This document shows positions 17,675 through 26,359 of a stretch of 49,801 nt of DNA, piece after piece (position 1 is the stretch's first letter; the number at the start of each line of letters is the position of its first letter). Location of the stretch: positions 1-49,801 of the forward strand of contig NZ_JARJLT010000381.1 in NCBI RefSeq assembly GCF_029335315.1. Reading direction: 5' to 3'. This DNA is from Pseudomonas citronellolis (GTDB taxonomy: Bacteria; Pseudomonadota; Gammaproteobacteria; Pseudomonadales; Pseudomonadaceae). The translations under genes and the position numbers were made by a program. Below the pieces are notes generated by a model. That model saw only the letters and a program-made list of their open reading frames with translations, made no database searches and was not told the origin of the DNA.

Positions 17675-17986
17675 ATGGGTTTCAGATTCAGGAAGAGCAT
17701 CAAGGTCGCCCCAGGCATAAAGCTGAACATCTCCAAGGGAGGCGTCAGCACAACCGTCGGGAAGCGCGGCGCATCGGTGAACGTCGGCAAAAAAGGCGTG
17801 CACACGAATGCCGGAATACCTGGAACGGGGCTTTCCTACCGAGCGAAGATTTCGGGAGGTTCTCCCCAGCAGCGAAAGGTATCTCCGGTCTCATTTGTGG
17901 CCGGATTATTCCAGTCGATAATCGTTCTGCTGAAGCTCGCCTTCATCATTTTCGTCTGCTACCTAGTCGTGAAGGTGTTCTTCTAG
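17675..17986 (+). CDS. DUF4236 small membrane protein, moron-like
   Basis: Protein of 103 residues on the opposite strand to the tail genes. The N-terminal DUF4236 domain has the typical FRFRKSIKVAPGIKLNISKGG start and repeated GKRGASVNVGKKG turns, and a C-terminal transmembrane helix ends it. An AGAGGG lies ahead of the ATG at 17675. DUF4236 proteins are widespread in bacteria with no settled role. As with the exported protein at 16312, it is inserted between tail genes in antisense, so it is probably a second cargo gene. Confidence 0.8.
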   Translation: MGFRFRKSIKVAPGIKLNISKGGVSTTVGKRGASVNVGKKGVHTNAGIPGTGLSYRAKISGGSPQQRKVSPVSFVAGLFQSIIVLLKLAFIIFVCYLVVKVFF

Positions 17987-18297
17987 CCCTCAGTCCACCA
18001 GTACAGGTGCGAGCCGACGCCCAGGTTATCGAACGTGGGCGCGGCGTCAGGGTCGGCGGTCGTTTGCACCCACAGCGCAGCGGTGAAGCCGAGGTGCGCG
18101 TAGGCCGCCAGGAGGTTGCAGCCCGTGACCAGGGGAATGCCGTTGATGATGGCGCTGCCCCCCGAGTCGGCGATATCCAGCACCCACCCACCATCCACGG
18201 CGTTGCGCCACTGCACCCTCAACTGGTACTCGACGCCGCTCAGGGTAATGGAGAAACGCTGCCCTGCCGGCGTCAGTGGAATCTCGAAGTTGGCCAT
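17983..18297 (-). CDS. Small baseplate plug-like protein
   Basis: Protein of 104 residues. Its pattern (PLTPAGQRFSITLSGVEYQLRVQW in part, GGWVLDIADSGG, GIPLVTGCNLLAAYAHLG) matches the short 'baseplate plug' proteins found between hub and Dit-like genes in contractile-tail phages. It ends with a four-base overlap of the antisense DUF4236 gene. The role in baseplate assembly is by family and context. Confidence 0.7.
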   Translation of the reverse strand: MANFEIPLTPAGQRFSITLSGVEYQLRVQWRNAVDGGWVLDIADSGGSAIINGIPLVTGCNLLAAYAHLGFTAALWVQTTADPDAAPTFDNLGVGSHLYWWTEG

Positions 18298-18300
18298 CGA

Positions 18301-18897
18301 TCACCCCGTCCCGTTCGGAGGCTGCCAGCCGCCCGGGGCCGGAAAAGCCTGGGCGGTCTGCTTCGTTCCCATGTTGGCCACCTCACCGGTGGCCTGCGGG
18401 TTCGCCTGGCTGTCCTTCGGCGGCAGCGTTGTCGCCTGAGTCTGCACGATGATCACCTGGCGGCAGACCACCGTGCACATCAGTGCGTACTCGGTTCGCG
18501 GATCGGTGGTGAGCGCCAGGCTGCGCATCAGCATGTTCTGGTAGGTACGTTTCCCGGTCGAAACGTCGAACGGAATGCGGGATTCCTGCAAGGCCAGCAG
18601 CTGGTTATACACGCCCGAAACGTAGTCCGAGCCGAAGGCGGAGTCTCCGAAAATGGAGGCCACCGCCTGGCGCACTCCGGAAATCAGACTGCTCAGGCTG
18701 GAGTTGCTCCAGCCGCACCGGATGACCACCTCGGCCGGCTGCTTGAAGGCGTGGTCGTTGATGTTGGCGCCGAGCTCTACTGGGTGCTCGGTGATCTGCA
18801 GGTTGTCGGTTCCCATCTCCTCGAGGGTGACCATCGCGGTGATGGGCCCGATGGAGCGCTTCGGGTCGATCGAGATCAGGCCTGCGAAGTTGGGCAT
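18301..18897 (-). CDS. Baseplate protein, Dit-like
   Basis: Protein of 198 residues between tape measure and baseplate genes. It has ISIDPKRSIGPITAMVTLEE, HPVELGANINDHAF and EVVIRCGWS, and a Pro-rich, apparently disordered C-terminus. Proteins of this type form the ring where tail tube meets baseplate. Three bases separate it from the plug-like gene. Confidence 0.68.
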   Translation of the reverse strand: MPNFAGLISIDPKRSIGPITAMVTLEEMGTDNLQITEHPVELGANINDHAFKQPAEVVIRCGWSNSSLSSLISGVRQAVASIFGDSAFGSDYVSGVYNQLLALQESRIPFDVSTGKRTYQNMLMRSLALTTDPRTEYALMCTVVCRQVIIVQTQATTLPPKDSQANPQATGEVANMGTKQTAQAFPAPGGWQPPNGTG

Positions 18898-18898
18898 T

Positions 18899-20599
18899 TC
18901 AGTTCACCGCTGAGGTCATGTTGCGGACGAGCTCCTGGTTCACCCGGCCCTGGGCGCCGGCGACGGCCTGGGCTGTCGAGTTGGCATCGCCGCTGCCATG
19001 CACATGGATTTCGGTCTTCTGGTCCAGCTGCATGGCCATGGCTCCGCGCTTTGCTGCTTCGGCATCGGCTGCCGCCGGGCGCTCGTAGTAGCGCGACACA
19101 ACGGCGCCGGCGTCGCTGGCGTTCTGGGAGGCCTGGAGCAGCCTTCCGGCCTTCTGCTCGGCCCCCTGCGTCAGCTCATGCTGAACAAACTCCAGCTGCT
19201 TCGTCAGGTCGGCGCGCTGGTCATGGATGCTGAACCCTGCCCAGTCCTTGAATGCCTGCTGCCGATCCCAGTGCCACTGGCCGATGCCCTTGGCTCTTCC
19301 CCAGTCGCCCGTGGCGCTCGGATCGAGGTTGCTCTCGGCGGAGAGGTTTGCCACCAGGCCGGCGGCCTGCGCATCGGTCCAGCCCTGCGCCTTGAAGAAG
19401 TCCATGGCGAAGGTGGACTTGTCCTTGTCCACCCCCTGCAAGATGCGCCAGGCATTGGCTGCCGCGTCGAGTTGTGGGGTCGCCTGTTCCTGCTCCGGCA
19501 TGCCGCGCTCGCGGCGGATGCGGCGCACCTCTTCGTCCTCGCCCTCGTTGAGCGATGACGAATACACCGCAGCCCCAAGGCCTACAGCCAGGGTCGACAG
19601 CGCACCGGCGCCGGCCGCTGCAGCCGAAGCCCCAGTGATGCCAGTCCCGAGTCGAACGAACGCCGCCGCGAGGTTAAGGATGCCGCTGACCACAGAGGTC
19701 AGGCCCAGGGCCTTCATCAGGCCGAGCAAGACGATGATCTTGGTGCTCCAGCCATCGGTGGCCTCGTCGAGCTTCACGAAGAACTCGTAGATGCTCTGCA
19801 GGTAGGGGCCGGAGTCCTGCGCCAGTTGGATCAGCTTTTCAGTGACGTCGACGATGCGCGAGGCGATCATCGGGCCGTTCTTCTCGAACCAGTCGGAGAA
19901 GCGCTCCAGATCAGGCCCCAGCCGGTGCATCAGCTGCGCCTGGACCTGTACCGAGAGCGTCTCGAACTGCAGGCCGATACCGCGCAGGCTCTCCATGAAC
20001 TGGTGCGCGTCTTTCGTGGCCTGGTCGAGGCCGGATCGCGACAGCGTCTGGCGGTTCTGCTCGACCTTGCGGGCGAAGTCGCCATTGATAATGGCGCGCA
20101 GGGTGTTCTCGTCGACGCCGAGCACCGAGGCGTACTGACGCGCCTGGTACCACGGCATGTTCCGCAGCCGCTGACCGAGACCGGTCAGCAGGTCGGCGGT
20201 GTCCTTGATGTTGCCGTAGACGTCACGGGTCTCGACGCCCAGGCTTTGCAGGAAGCCCTCGCCGCCTGGGTTGTCGCGCAGGAAGCGGGCTATGCCCTCC
20301 AGCGATCCGCGCAGTTCTCCGGCGGTGGTGCCGAAGTCCCGCGCAGCATACTCCGCCGCCTTGATGCTGTTGGCCGACGCGCCGATGCGCTGGGAAGCGA
20401 AGTACAGGCTCTCCAGGTTGGAAGCGAAGGCCGAAACACCGGCGGCGATGGTCAGCGAAGCACCGGCCAGCGTGGTCACCAGGCGGGTTACCGCGGTGGT
20501 GGCGCCGTCGATGGTTCCGGTGAAGGTCTTCAAGCCCTTCTCGTCGACCTTGAAGCCCAGGCCGACCAAGAACTCCTTGATGACGGAGGATTCGGCCAT
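18899..20599 (-). CDS. Tape measure protein with tail-tip lysozyme domain
   Basis: Protein of 566 residues. The N-terminal half has helical, Ala-rich tape-measure character with hydrophobic segments (about 295-360). The C-terminal part (about 405-520) is a phage tail-tip lysozyme domain: FKAQGWTDAQAAGLVANLSAE, then GDWGRAKGIGQWH. It sets tail length and should cut peptidoglycan at infection. At 566 residues it predicts a fairly short tail. It lies just after the chaperone extension. Confidence 0.85.
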   Translation of the reverse strand: MAESSVIKEFLVGLGFKVDEKGLKTFTGTIDGATTAVTRLVTTLAGASLTIAAGVSAFASNLESLYFASQRIGASANSIKAAEYAARDFGTTAGELRGSLEGIARFLRDNPGGEGFLQSLGVETRDVYGNIKDTADLLTGLGQRLRNMPWYQARQYASVLGVDENTLRAIINGDFARKVEQNRQTLSRSGLDQATKDAHQFMESLRGIGLQFETLSVQVQAQLMHRLGPDLERFSDWFEKNGPMIASRIVDVTEKLIQLAQDSGPYLQSIYEFFVKLDEATDGWSTKIIVLLGLMKALGLTSVVSGILNLAAAFVRLGTGITGASAAAAGAGALSTLAVGLGAAVYSSSLNEGEDEEVRRIRRERGMPEQEQATPQLDAAANAWRILQGVDKDKSTFAMDFFKAQGWTDAQAAGLVANLSAESNLDPSATGDWGRAKGIGQWHWDRQQAFKDWAGFSIHDQRADLTKQLEFVQHELTQGAEQKAGRLLQASQNASDAGAVVSRYYERPAAADAEAAKRGAMAMQLDQKTEIHVHGSGDANSTAQAVAGAQGRVNQELVRNMTSAVN

Positions 20600-20830
20600 T
20601 TACTTGGGCTCCATTGCCGCGCGCAGGCGCGCCTTGTTCTCTGCGCGCACCAGCAGGCAGTCATTCATCAGCGCGACGTCCGCGAGGTCCAGCGTCCCGT
20701 CGAGCAGGGATTCGTATTTGCACATCCCCTCGGCGACTGGCAGCAGGAGCCAGTCCAGGCCGTCTGGCAGCTTGGCCAGTTCGACCGCCGTGCCTACCCC
20801 TGCGCCGAGGTCGACAGGAGTCCGGCCAAA
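20600..20830 (-). CDS. Tail chaperone extension, made by -1 frameshift
   Basis: A 76-codon frame downstream of the short chaperone has no usable start and is open back to the slippery run. Joined by a -1 slip it adds P-F-F-G-R-T-P and then AVELAKLPDGLDWLL through to AAMEPK, giving a 211-residue G-T type fusion. Its TAA ends one base before the tape measure ATG. This is the arrangement of lambda G/GT: the long form recruits tube protein to the tape measure. Confidence 0.75.
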   Translation of the reverse strand, partial: FGRTPVDLGAGVGTAVELAKLPDGLDWLLLPVAEGMCKYESLLDGTLDLADVALMNDCLLVRAENKARLRAAMEPK

Positions 20831-21234
20831 AAAGGGCCAAGGGACTCACGGACGACGAAAGCTGCCAGTTGCAGCATCACGCCGCTGTCGATGTCGTCGA
20901 ACATCAGCACCTTCTGCCGCTCGTTCCAGACCGGCGCCCAGGTGGTGCCCTGCTGCCGCTGGACCACGGACAGGCACGTGCCCATCACGTACTCCGCCGA
21001 CTCGTCCGACATGGCGGCGATCGCCTCGGCGAACGGCTCGAACATCGCGGCCATTCCGGCCAGGTCGCCGCTCAGCGGCTTCACGCCGGCCGCCTTCTGA
21101 CTCTCGGCCAGCTTGGCGAAGACCGGGATCAGCGCCGGAATCACCGGCGCGATCTTGCGCGACAGGTGGAACTGGCGCATCGCGTCGATCTTGGCGGTTC
21201 GGTAGGTCTGGCCCGCTACGTTGAACTCAGCCAT
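20794..21234 (-). CDS. Tail assembly chaperone (G-like, short form)
   Basis: Protein of 146 residues, mostly helical, without recognised motif beyond the phage tail-chaperone look (FNVAGQTYRTAKIDAMRQFHLSRK). It sits between tail tube and tape measure, the fixed position of tail chaperones. Most ribosomes should stop at 20794; a minority slip at CCCTTTTTTG into the extension frame. Its ATG overlaps the tube gene's stop. Confidence 0.8.
   Translation of the reverse strand: MAEFNVAGQTYRTAKIDAMRQFHLSRKIAPVIPALIPVFAKLAESQKAAGVKPLSGDLAGMAAMFEPFAEAIAAMSDESAEYVMGTCLSVVQRQQGTTWAPVWNERQKVLMFDDIDSGVMLQLAAFVVRESLGPFLAGLLSTSAQG
20827..20836 (-). promoter_or_regulatory. -1 ribosomal frameshift slippery site (CCCTTTTTTG)
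   Basis: Zero-frame codons GGC CCT TTT TTG give two overlapping X_XXY_YYZ heptamers, C_CCT_TTT and T_TTT_TTG. Slipping back one base keeps Pro and Phe pairing. The zero frame stops about 33 bases later at 20794, and the -1 frame stays open for 76 codons. Confidence 0.7.
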
Positions 21235-21674
21235 CAGTAGGTCCCCAACAGTCCGTCAATTTTCGTGGAGTCGAAGACCCACTCGACGATGTCGCCGTCC
21301 TTGCGGTAGTTCAGGTCCGGGCGCTTCTTGAAGGCGCAGGAGCGGGCGACGGTGGCGTCACCGCTGACCGAGTGGGTCACGGTGATGACGTTGTTTCCCC
21401 AGGCCGACGAGCTGAGCGACTGGGCGTCGTACAGCGCCATCAGCTGGGCGTTCTTCGGGGAGGTCTTGAGCAGGCGCACGGTGACCTGGCCCGACTTGTC
21501 GGCATGCAGCGAGTGCATGCCCTCGCCGTCCGAGCCGATCATCATGGTGTTCTTGTCGCCTGCGGCGGCGATCGAGATGCCCTCTTCGGCCGTCGCCGCG
21601 CCGGCGCCCAGGTCGATTACAGCACCGGCGCCGACCAGGGTCGCGTTCACATCGAGGAAGCTGTAGGTACTCAT
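21234..21674 (-). CDS. Tail tube protein (DUF3277)
   Basis: Protein of 146 residues. Typical features are SFLDVNATLVG, GDKNTMMIGSDGEGMHSLHADKSG in part, VRLLKTSPKN and a FKKRPDLNYRKDG region, as in KPP10-type structural proteins. It forms the inner tube of the contractile tail. It lies directly downstream of the sheath gene. Confidence 0.85.
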   Translation of the reverse strand: MSTYSFLDVNATLVGAGAVIDLGAGAATAEEGISIAAAGDKNTMMIGSDGEGMHSLHADKSGQVTVRLLKTSPKNAQLMALYDAQSLSSSAWGNNVITVTHSVSGDATVARSCAFKKRPDLNYRKDGDIVEWVFDSTKIDGLLGTY

Positions 21675-21688
21675 TCAGGACGCTCCGA

Positions 21689-23170
21689 TCAGCGGTTGAC
21701 GTTGACGATGACGTCGACGAAGTGGACGGCGCCGGCCAACTTGACGGCTACCTGAATTACCGGGGCCTTGCGGGCCTCGCGGTCTGCCTGGGATTGCGAG
21801 GACACAGGCGACGCATAGACGTAGTAGCCGGTGCTGAGGTACTGCCCGGTCTTCAGCGCGCCGAACTCCGGACCGTTCCATTGACCGGGCGCCACCAGGC
21901 CGTTCGCGACGGCTTGGTCCAGGCGCTGGCAGATCGTGGTGACGATCCGGTTGATGCCCTGGTCGGTCTGCGGAATCTTGGTGGTGCTGGTGTAGAGCAG
22001 GTTGAAGACGGCGGTCTGCAGGTCATCCTGCAGCCAGTCGAGGCCGTGCACCTCGTCGAAGAAGTACCCGTTGGCCATCACGCCTTCCTGGATGATGGCG
22101 GTGTCGTTGCTGTAGTTGACGAAGACGTTGCAGTTCTTCGACTTCAGCGCGGCGGCCTGGGTCTCGTTCAGGCCCTCGGCGGTAACGCCGGGCTCCTGCT
22201 TGAACTTCAGGGTGATGGTCGTGTTGTTGCCCTGGAAGTTCACCGAGAACGCACGGCCGAAGATCGAGGCCGCGGCATACGGGCTGCTGCTGGAGAACTG
22301 ATCGAAGGTGCGCTTGTAGTTCGCCGCCTTGAGCTTCGCCACGATGTCGGTGGTGCTGGTGCCATCCAGAGCCAGCGGGTTCTGGGTGGTGTAGCCGAAG
22401 ATGCGCGACTGGCCGGTGCCCTCGATGAAGGATGCTACGGACAGCACATCGCTCTCGCTGAGGGTGGAATCGGCGACCATCAGGCCGTACCAGGCGTTGG
22501 ACATGCCGGCGATGTCTGCAACGGCGTCGACCAAGGACTCGGCGGCAACGCCATTGACCGGCGCCGAGGCCACGCCGGTGACCAGGCCGAGCAGCGCGGA
22601 GATGTCGGTGCCAGAGGTAGGCGCCTCGGCATAGGTGATGGTCGAGGTCGCGCCGGTCGTGCTGCTGGTGATCTCGAAGCGATCGAAGGACGCGTTCCAG
22701 ACGCAGACGCCCGAGGCACCCAACTTGGCGGTCACCGCCGAAGCCACGCCGTTCAGGTTGGTCACCGCCGACAGGTCGATCGCGGTAAGCGACTTGAGGG
22801 TCCCATCGATGGTGATCTTCATGCCGCCGGCGGTGACTGCGGTGAAGTTCGCCAGCGCCTGCTGAGCCTCCGACAGTGCTCCGCCTTTCAGCAGCGCTGA
22901 CGTGGCGGTCTTGGCCCAGCGGCCCACGAACAGCGCTTCCGGTTGCGGTGACTGGCTGTAGTAGAGGTTCGCAGCCAGGTATTCGGGAGCGGTAGTGCCG
23001 AAGTCGGACACGACGCCATCCAGGTTCGAGTACTGCCGGATGCGTTCGGTGACGTCGATCACCGGCGAAGAGCCCAGGATCAGCAGCGCGCCGAAGTCTC
23101 GGGTGGCAGCCGCCGTGGGAGACATGACGATCTGGACGCTCACCACGTCCGAAACGGCGAGAGTTTGCAT
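21689..23170 (-). CDS. Contractile tail sheath protein (DUF3383)
   Basis: Protein of 493 residues, the largest virion gene after terminase and tape measure. DUF3383 features include FGALLILGSSPVID, YSQSPQPEALFVGRWAK and a C-terminal domain with VNYSNDTAIIQEGVMANGYF in part. DUF3383 proteins act as tail sheath in myoviruses, which fixes this phage as contractile. It precedes the tube gene. Confidence 0.87.
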   Translation of the reverse strand: MQTLAVSDVVSVQIVMSPTAAATRDFGALLILGSSPVIDVTERIRQYSNLDGVVSDFGTTAPEYLAANLYYSQSPQPEALFVGRWAKTATSALLKGGALSEAQQALANFTAVTAGGMKITIDGTLKSLTAIDLSAVTNLNGVASAVTAKLGASGVCVWNASFDRFEITSSTTGATSTITYAEAPTSGTDISALLGLVTGVASAPVNGVAAESLVDAVADIAGMSNAWYGLMVADSTLSESDVLSVASFIEGTGQSRIFGYTTQNPLALDGTSTTDIVAKLKAANYKRTFDQFSSSSPYAAASIFGRAFSVNFQGNNTTITLKFKQEPGVTAEGLNETQAAALKSKNCNVFVNYSNDTAIIQEGVMANGYFFDEVHGLDWLQDDLQTAVFNLLYTSTTKIPQTDQGINRIVTTICQRLDQAVANGLVAPGQWNGPEFGALKTGQYLSTGYYVYASPVSSQSQADREARKAPVIQVAVKLAGAVHFVDVIVNVNR

Positions 23171-23187
23171 TGAGTTCTCCGATGGAG

Positions 23188-23739
23188 TCAGCCGGTGATG
23201 ACGGGGGTATCAGCGGACAGGATGTTGAGCACCGGGTAGGTGCGTTCGATCTTCCGGCGCAGCCGGATGCGCAGGTCGTAGCGACGGACCCACTGTTGGT
23301 TGAGCAAGTCGGGTGCGGCGATCAGGTCGCCGGCCTCAACGAATGCCAGGTTCTGCGCGCGCAGGGCCTCGCTGTTCTGCGGGACGTACATGCCATCGCT
23401 CAGCATCTGGCCGTATGCCTGGGAATTGGGCCCATAGAAGGTGGCCAACAGGATCACGTCCTGGTGGCGCTGGTACTGATCGGCACCGTCTCCGGCGCTG
23501 TCGTGCTCGATCGCAGGGTTGGCGTCCTGCTTGGTGTGCATCACGCCGATAGCGCACCAGTCGACGCTGGGCTCCGGCTGCTTCGGGTTCCCCGGCTGCC
23601 AGCGCGGACGGACCATCTTGCCTGGGAGCCCTGTGATGCCGGCGACCATCGGTTGCAGGATGTCCTCCAGTGCCTCATCTGCGGGCGTAGGGGTGCCCGC
23701 CGGCGTCAGGTACCCGCCGGTTGCTGAGGTGTTTGCCAT
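23188..23739 (-). CDS. Neck/tail terminator-like protein
   Basis: Protein of 183 residues before the sheath gene. It includes EALEDILQPMVAGITGL, DWCAIGVM, RHQDVILLATFYGP and VRRYDLRIRLRRKIERTYPV in part, a pattern of neck-terminator proteins of DUF3383-sheath phages. It would cap the tail for joining to the head. The role is from position and family look. Confidence 0.68.
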   Translation of the reverse strand: MANTSATGGYLTPAGTPTPADEALEDILQPMVAGITGLPGKMVRPRWQPGNPKQPEPSVDWCAIGVMHTKQDANPAIEHDSAGDGADQYQRHQDVILLATFYGPNSQAYGQMLSDGMYVPQNSEALRAQNLAFVEAGDLIAAPDLLNQQWVRRYDLRIRLRRKIERTYPVLNILSADTPVITG

Positions 23740-23742
23740 GGG

Positions 23743-24117
23743 TTATCCCGCCAGGGGTAGGAGATCGCAGGAGGCGGCCACGAAGCCGCGGCCGAAGTGG
23801 CTATAGTCGTTGACGTTGGCGACGGTGTAGTCGCGTCCCTGCCAGGTGACGACGTCGGAGATGCTGTCCTCGCCACTGCCGGCGGTGAGCCGGAACATCG
23901 TGTGGATGGTGATGGAGCCCTTCTTGCGCTCGCCGCCTGCGATCCGCTCCAGGATGTCGCCCTTGTCGCTGGTGACCACGCCAGAGAATGGCGTTGAGGT
24001 CACGACATTTGTCGCGCGGCCGTTGTCGCCGATCGTCTGGGTGGAGCGTTTACAAACCAGCCCCGTGTCCATGAAATCCGGATCGAGCAGGATTTCAGTG
24101 ACGTCGAGCTGGGCCAT
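23743..24117 (-). CDS. Head-tail connector protein
   Basis: Protein of 124 residues, mostly beta by sequence (VVTWQGRDYTVANVNDYSHFGRG in part). It lies in the neck block between completion proteins. It resembles short phage head-tail joining proteins but no diagnostic motif is visible. Four bases separate it from the next gene. Confidence 0.55.
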   Translation of the reverse strand: MAQLDVTEILLDPDFMDTGLVCKRSTQTIGDNGRATNVVTSTPFSGVVTSDKGDILERIAGGERKKGSITIHTMFRLTAGSGEDSISDVVTWQGRDYTVANVNDYSHFGRGFVAASCDLLPLAG

Positions 24118-24121
24118 TGAG

Positions 24122-24685
24122 CTATTCCTTCTTGCGGATGACGTAGGTGAGCGAGTTACGCAACTGACCGGTGTTGATCAGCGGCCGGATTCCGGCCTCT
24201 GCCTGGGCCTGCTCTGGCGTGGCGCCATTGGCAATCAGCTCCAGGTACTTCTTCTCGGCTGCGCGCATCGACTTCGTGCTGCGGCTTTTCCGCCGATTGC
24301 GGACGGTTGCAGGCGCAAGTGGTTCGAATTCGCCGGTGGTGATCTTGTTGCGCGCGCCAGATGAGGCAATCAGGCCGGCGGCGTTCAGCTCCGCCTGCAC
24401 CTTGGTGTTGTCGCCATTCATGGCCGCGCTGGCCGCCTTCTGCAGGTGGCTCGTGATGCTCTCCTGGGTGTCTTCCACTCCAGGGATGAGAAATGGTCGC
24501 GCCGGGATGTTCTGCGCCGGCGACCCGTTTTCGTGAACGTAGCCCAACTGGGCGTTGTTCATGGGGCTCGGCTCTTCATCGCTGCGCTCTGCCTGGTTGG
24601 CTGGGATGCCGACCAAGACTTCCTGTCCGACAAGGCGCTGGATAGCAGCCAGCACTTCGCCGACGTTGTCCTTCGTCACCTTCAT
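24122..24685 (-). CDS. Tail completion / neck protein
   Basis: Protein of 187 residues. A small N-terminal domain (VLVGIPANQAERS, NAQLGYVHENGSP, IPARPFLIPGVE) matches neck or minor tail proteins of the gpG/HK97 gp10 kind. A basic linker (RNRRKSRSTKS) and IRPLINTGQLRNSLTYV follow, which are typical of this group. ATG at 24685 is preferred to upstream non-ATG starts overlapping the previous gene. Confidence 0.65.
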   Translation of the reverse strand: MKVTKDNVGEVLAAIQRLVGQEVLVGIPANQAERSDEEPSPMNNAQLGYVHENGSPAQNIPARPFLIPGVEDTQESITSHLQKAASAAMNGDNTKVQAELNAAGLIASSGARNKITTGEFEPLAPATVRNRRKSRSTKSMRAAEKKYLELIANGATPEQAQAEAGIRPLINTGQLRNSLTYVIRKKE

Positions 24686-24687
24686 CG

Positions 24688-25071
24688 TCACAGCTGGATT
24701 CCTCCAGAGCCGATCATGCGGGCGAGCTGCAGGAACTGGATGCCGTAGGTGGTTAGGTTGAAGAAGCCGCCGTCCTCGAGGGCCGCTGCGCCGCTGTCGT
24801 AGCCGGCGCTGACCTTGTCGACTGCCTTGTTGGTCAGAGGCCCCTTCACCTGCCCGGGCGCACCGCCAACCGCGGCCGTAGCCTGGTTGCCGGCGGCAAG
24901 CGCCAGGTTGTGAGCCGCGAACAACTCCATGCCGATGTCCAGGTAATCGCACCAGCGGTCAGCTGGAAGCGTCTTGCTGGCCAAGTCCAGCCAGAGATTC
25001 ACCGCATAGTCGGGGTATTTCGCGACATCGGCGAACTCGGGGAAGTCCTGGCGGAACTTGGCAGCATCCAT
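24688..25071 (-). CDS. Head completion adaptor (DUF4054)
   Basis: Protein of 127 residues with the pattern of gp6-like/DUF4054 adaptors (FRQDFPEFADVAKYPDYAVN in part, WLDLASKTL, HNLALA, SAGYDSG, TTYGIQFLQL). Such proteins form the ring beneath the portal. It lies just downstream of the capsid region and ahead of the completion genes. Confidence 0.8.
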   Translation of the reverse strand: MDAAKFRQDFPEFADVAKYPDYAVNLWLDLASKTLPADRWCDYLDIGMELFAAHNLALAAGNQATAAVGGAPGQVKGPLTNKAVDKVSAGYDSGAAALEDGGFFNLTTYGIQFLQLARMIGSGGIQL

Positions 25072-25074
25072 GGA

Positions 25075-25335
25075 TCAGCTCTCGGCGGGGGCTTCGGTCG
25101 CCGGCGCGGCCGGGGTTTCAGGTTCAGCAGCAGGTTCCGTCTCCGGAGCATGCTGTTCAGCGGTAGAAGCAGCCTGCAGAGCCTTGGCCTGCTTGGCAGT
25201 CAGGGTCTCACTGTGCGCCTGCACAAACCAGTGCTTCGCCAGCTCGTCCTCGATCTCCTGCAGGCCTGCCTCGAACTCCTTGACGCCATCAGCGAGGTTC
25301 AGCTTGAACCCTTTCAGAACATTCAACCATGCCAT
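25075..25335 (-). CDS. Small acidic phage protein, function unknown
   Basis: Protein of 86 residues: a short helical N-terminal domain (LKGFKLNLADGVKEFEAGL) and a disordered Ala/Pro/Glu-rich tail. It lies between capsid and adaptor genes with four-base spacing to the latter. No family is recognised. It may be a capsid accessory or assembly factor, by position only. Confidence 0.6.
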   Translation of the reverse strand: MAWLNVLKGFKLNLADGVKEFEAGLQEIEDELAKHWFVQAHSETLTAKQAKALQAASTAEQHAPETEPAAEPETPAAPATEAPAES

Positions 25336-25347
25336 GGTGCGTGCTCC

Positions 25348-26346
25348 TCAGATGCCGTCGCGGTAGCCGATGGTTTCCGGGTAGACCACTTCTACCACGC
25401 CAAGGCGGCCGTAGTAGGTGGTGATCTGGCGGATACCGCGGTACTCGAGCGGGGTGCGTTGCAGCGGTACCAGCGGGAAGCGGACGCGGTCCTGCTCGTT
25501 GGTGTACGCCATCATGCGGTTGGTGTTGCTGGTGCCGCGATTGGTCAGCCACTTCAGCGGCTGGATGTTCAGCGGCCGGCCGTTGATGGAGTTCGACAGG
25601 CTGTTGACGCGCAGGAACTCCAGCACCGAGATGTTGCCGGCATCGGAGACGATGCGGCTCACCAGGCGGCTGTAGTTGACCGGGTCGAGGCGCAGCTCGC
25701 CAGGGCAGATGGCGAAGCCCGAGGCGGCCCACACGCTGTTCAGCAGGTCGTTCACGTCGGCCAGGATTTGCGCCGGAGTGGCGGTTGCCCAGTTGCCGGT
25801 AACGGCGTTGCTGACGTTGACCACGGAAGCGTTGTTCACCAGGCCGGTCTCGCCGAGGTCGGTGTCGCCGATGTAGACCTGCTCGTCGATGTCCATGTTG
25901 TACTTCAGCTGCATGCCGGAGTACTTCTGGGAGTCGACCGGGCGGCCCAGCTGCTGGGCGGAAGCCAGTTCCGGGAGGGTCCAGGACAGCTCCATGCCCC
26001 AGAGCGGCAGCGGCTTGGCGGTCTTGCCGATGTCCAGCGCCAGGCTGGCGATCGCGCTGGAGTCCTTGCCGATCCAGGCCTTGCCGTTGGGGCTGGTACC
26101 GCCCACAGCGGCGAAGGTGCTGTTGGTGAAGCTGGACAGCTCGTCGGCGATGGAAACGTCCTCGCGCAACATGATGTCGCGCGACCAGGTCACGGACGCC
26201 AGCGGGCCGTGCAGGGTCTGGTCCAGTCGCTCCAGTTCGCCGATCAGGAACACGCCGGTCGAGTCGATGGTGGCCGCATCGAAAGTCATCAGGCCATCGC
26301 GGGTGGCAGCGCGTTTGATAGCGCGCGGCAGGATCAGGTTGCTCAT
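25348..26346 (-). CDS. Major capsid protein (DUF2184)
   Basis: Protein of 332 residues. DUF2184 capsid features include DVSIADELSSFTNSTFA, GTSPNGKAWIGKD, KPLPLWGMELSWTLPEL and the C-terminal RTPLEYRGIRQITTYYGRLG in part. It forms the HK97-fold shell. ATG at 26346 follows the cement-protein stop by 13 bases. Confidence 0.88.
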   Translation of the reverse strand: MSNLILPRAIKRAATRDGLMTFDAATIDSTGVFLIGELERLDQTLHGPLASVTWSRDIMLREDVSIADELSSFTNSTFAAVGGTSPNGKAWIGKDSSAIASLALDIGKTAKPLPLWGMELSWTLPELASAQQLGRPVDSQKYSGMQLKYNMDIDEQVYIGDTDLGETGLVNNASVVNVSNAVTGNWATATPAQILADVNDLLNSVWAASGFAICPGELRLDPVNYSRLVSRIVSDAGNISVLEFLRVNSLSNSINGRPLNIQPLKWLTNRGTSNTNRMMAYTNEQDRVRFPLVPLQRTPLEYRGIRQITTYYGRLGVVEVVYPETIGYRDGI

Positions 26347-26359
26347 CGAGCTATCTCCG

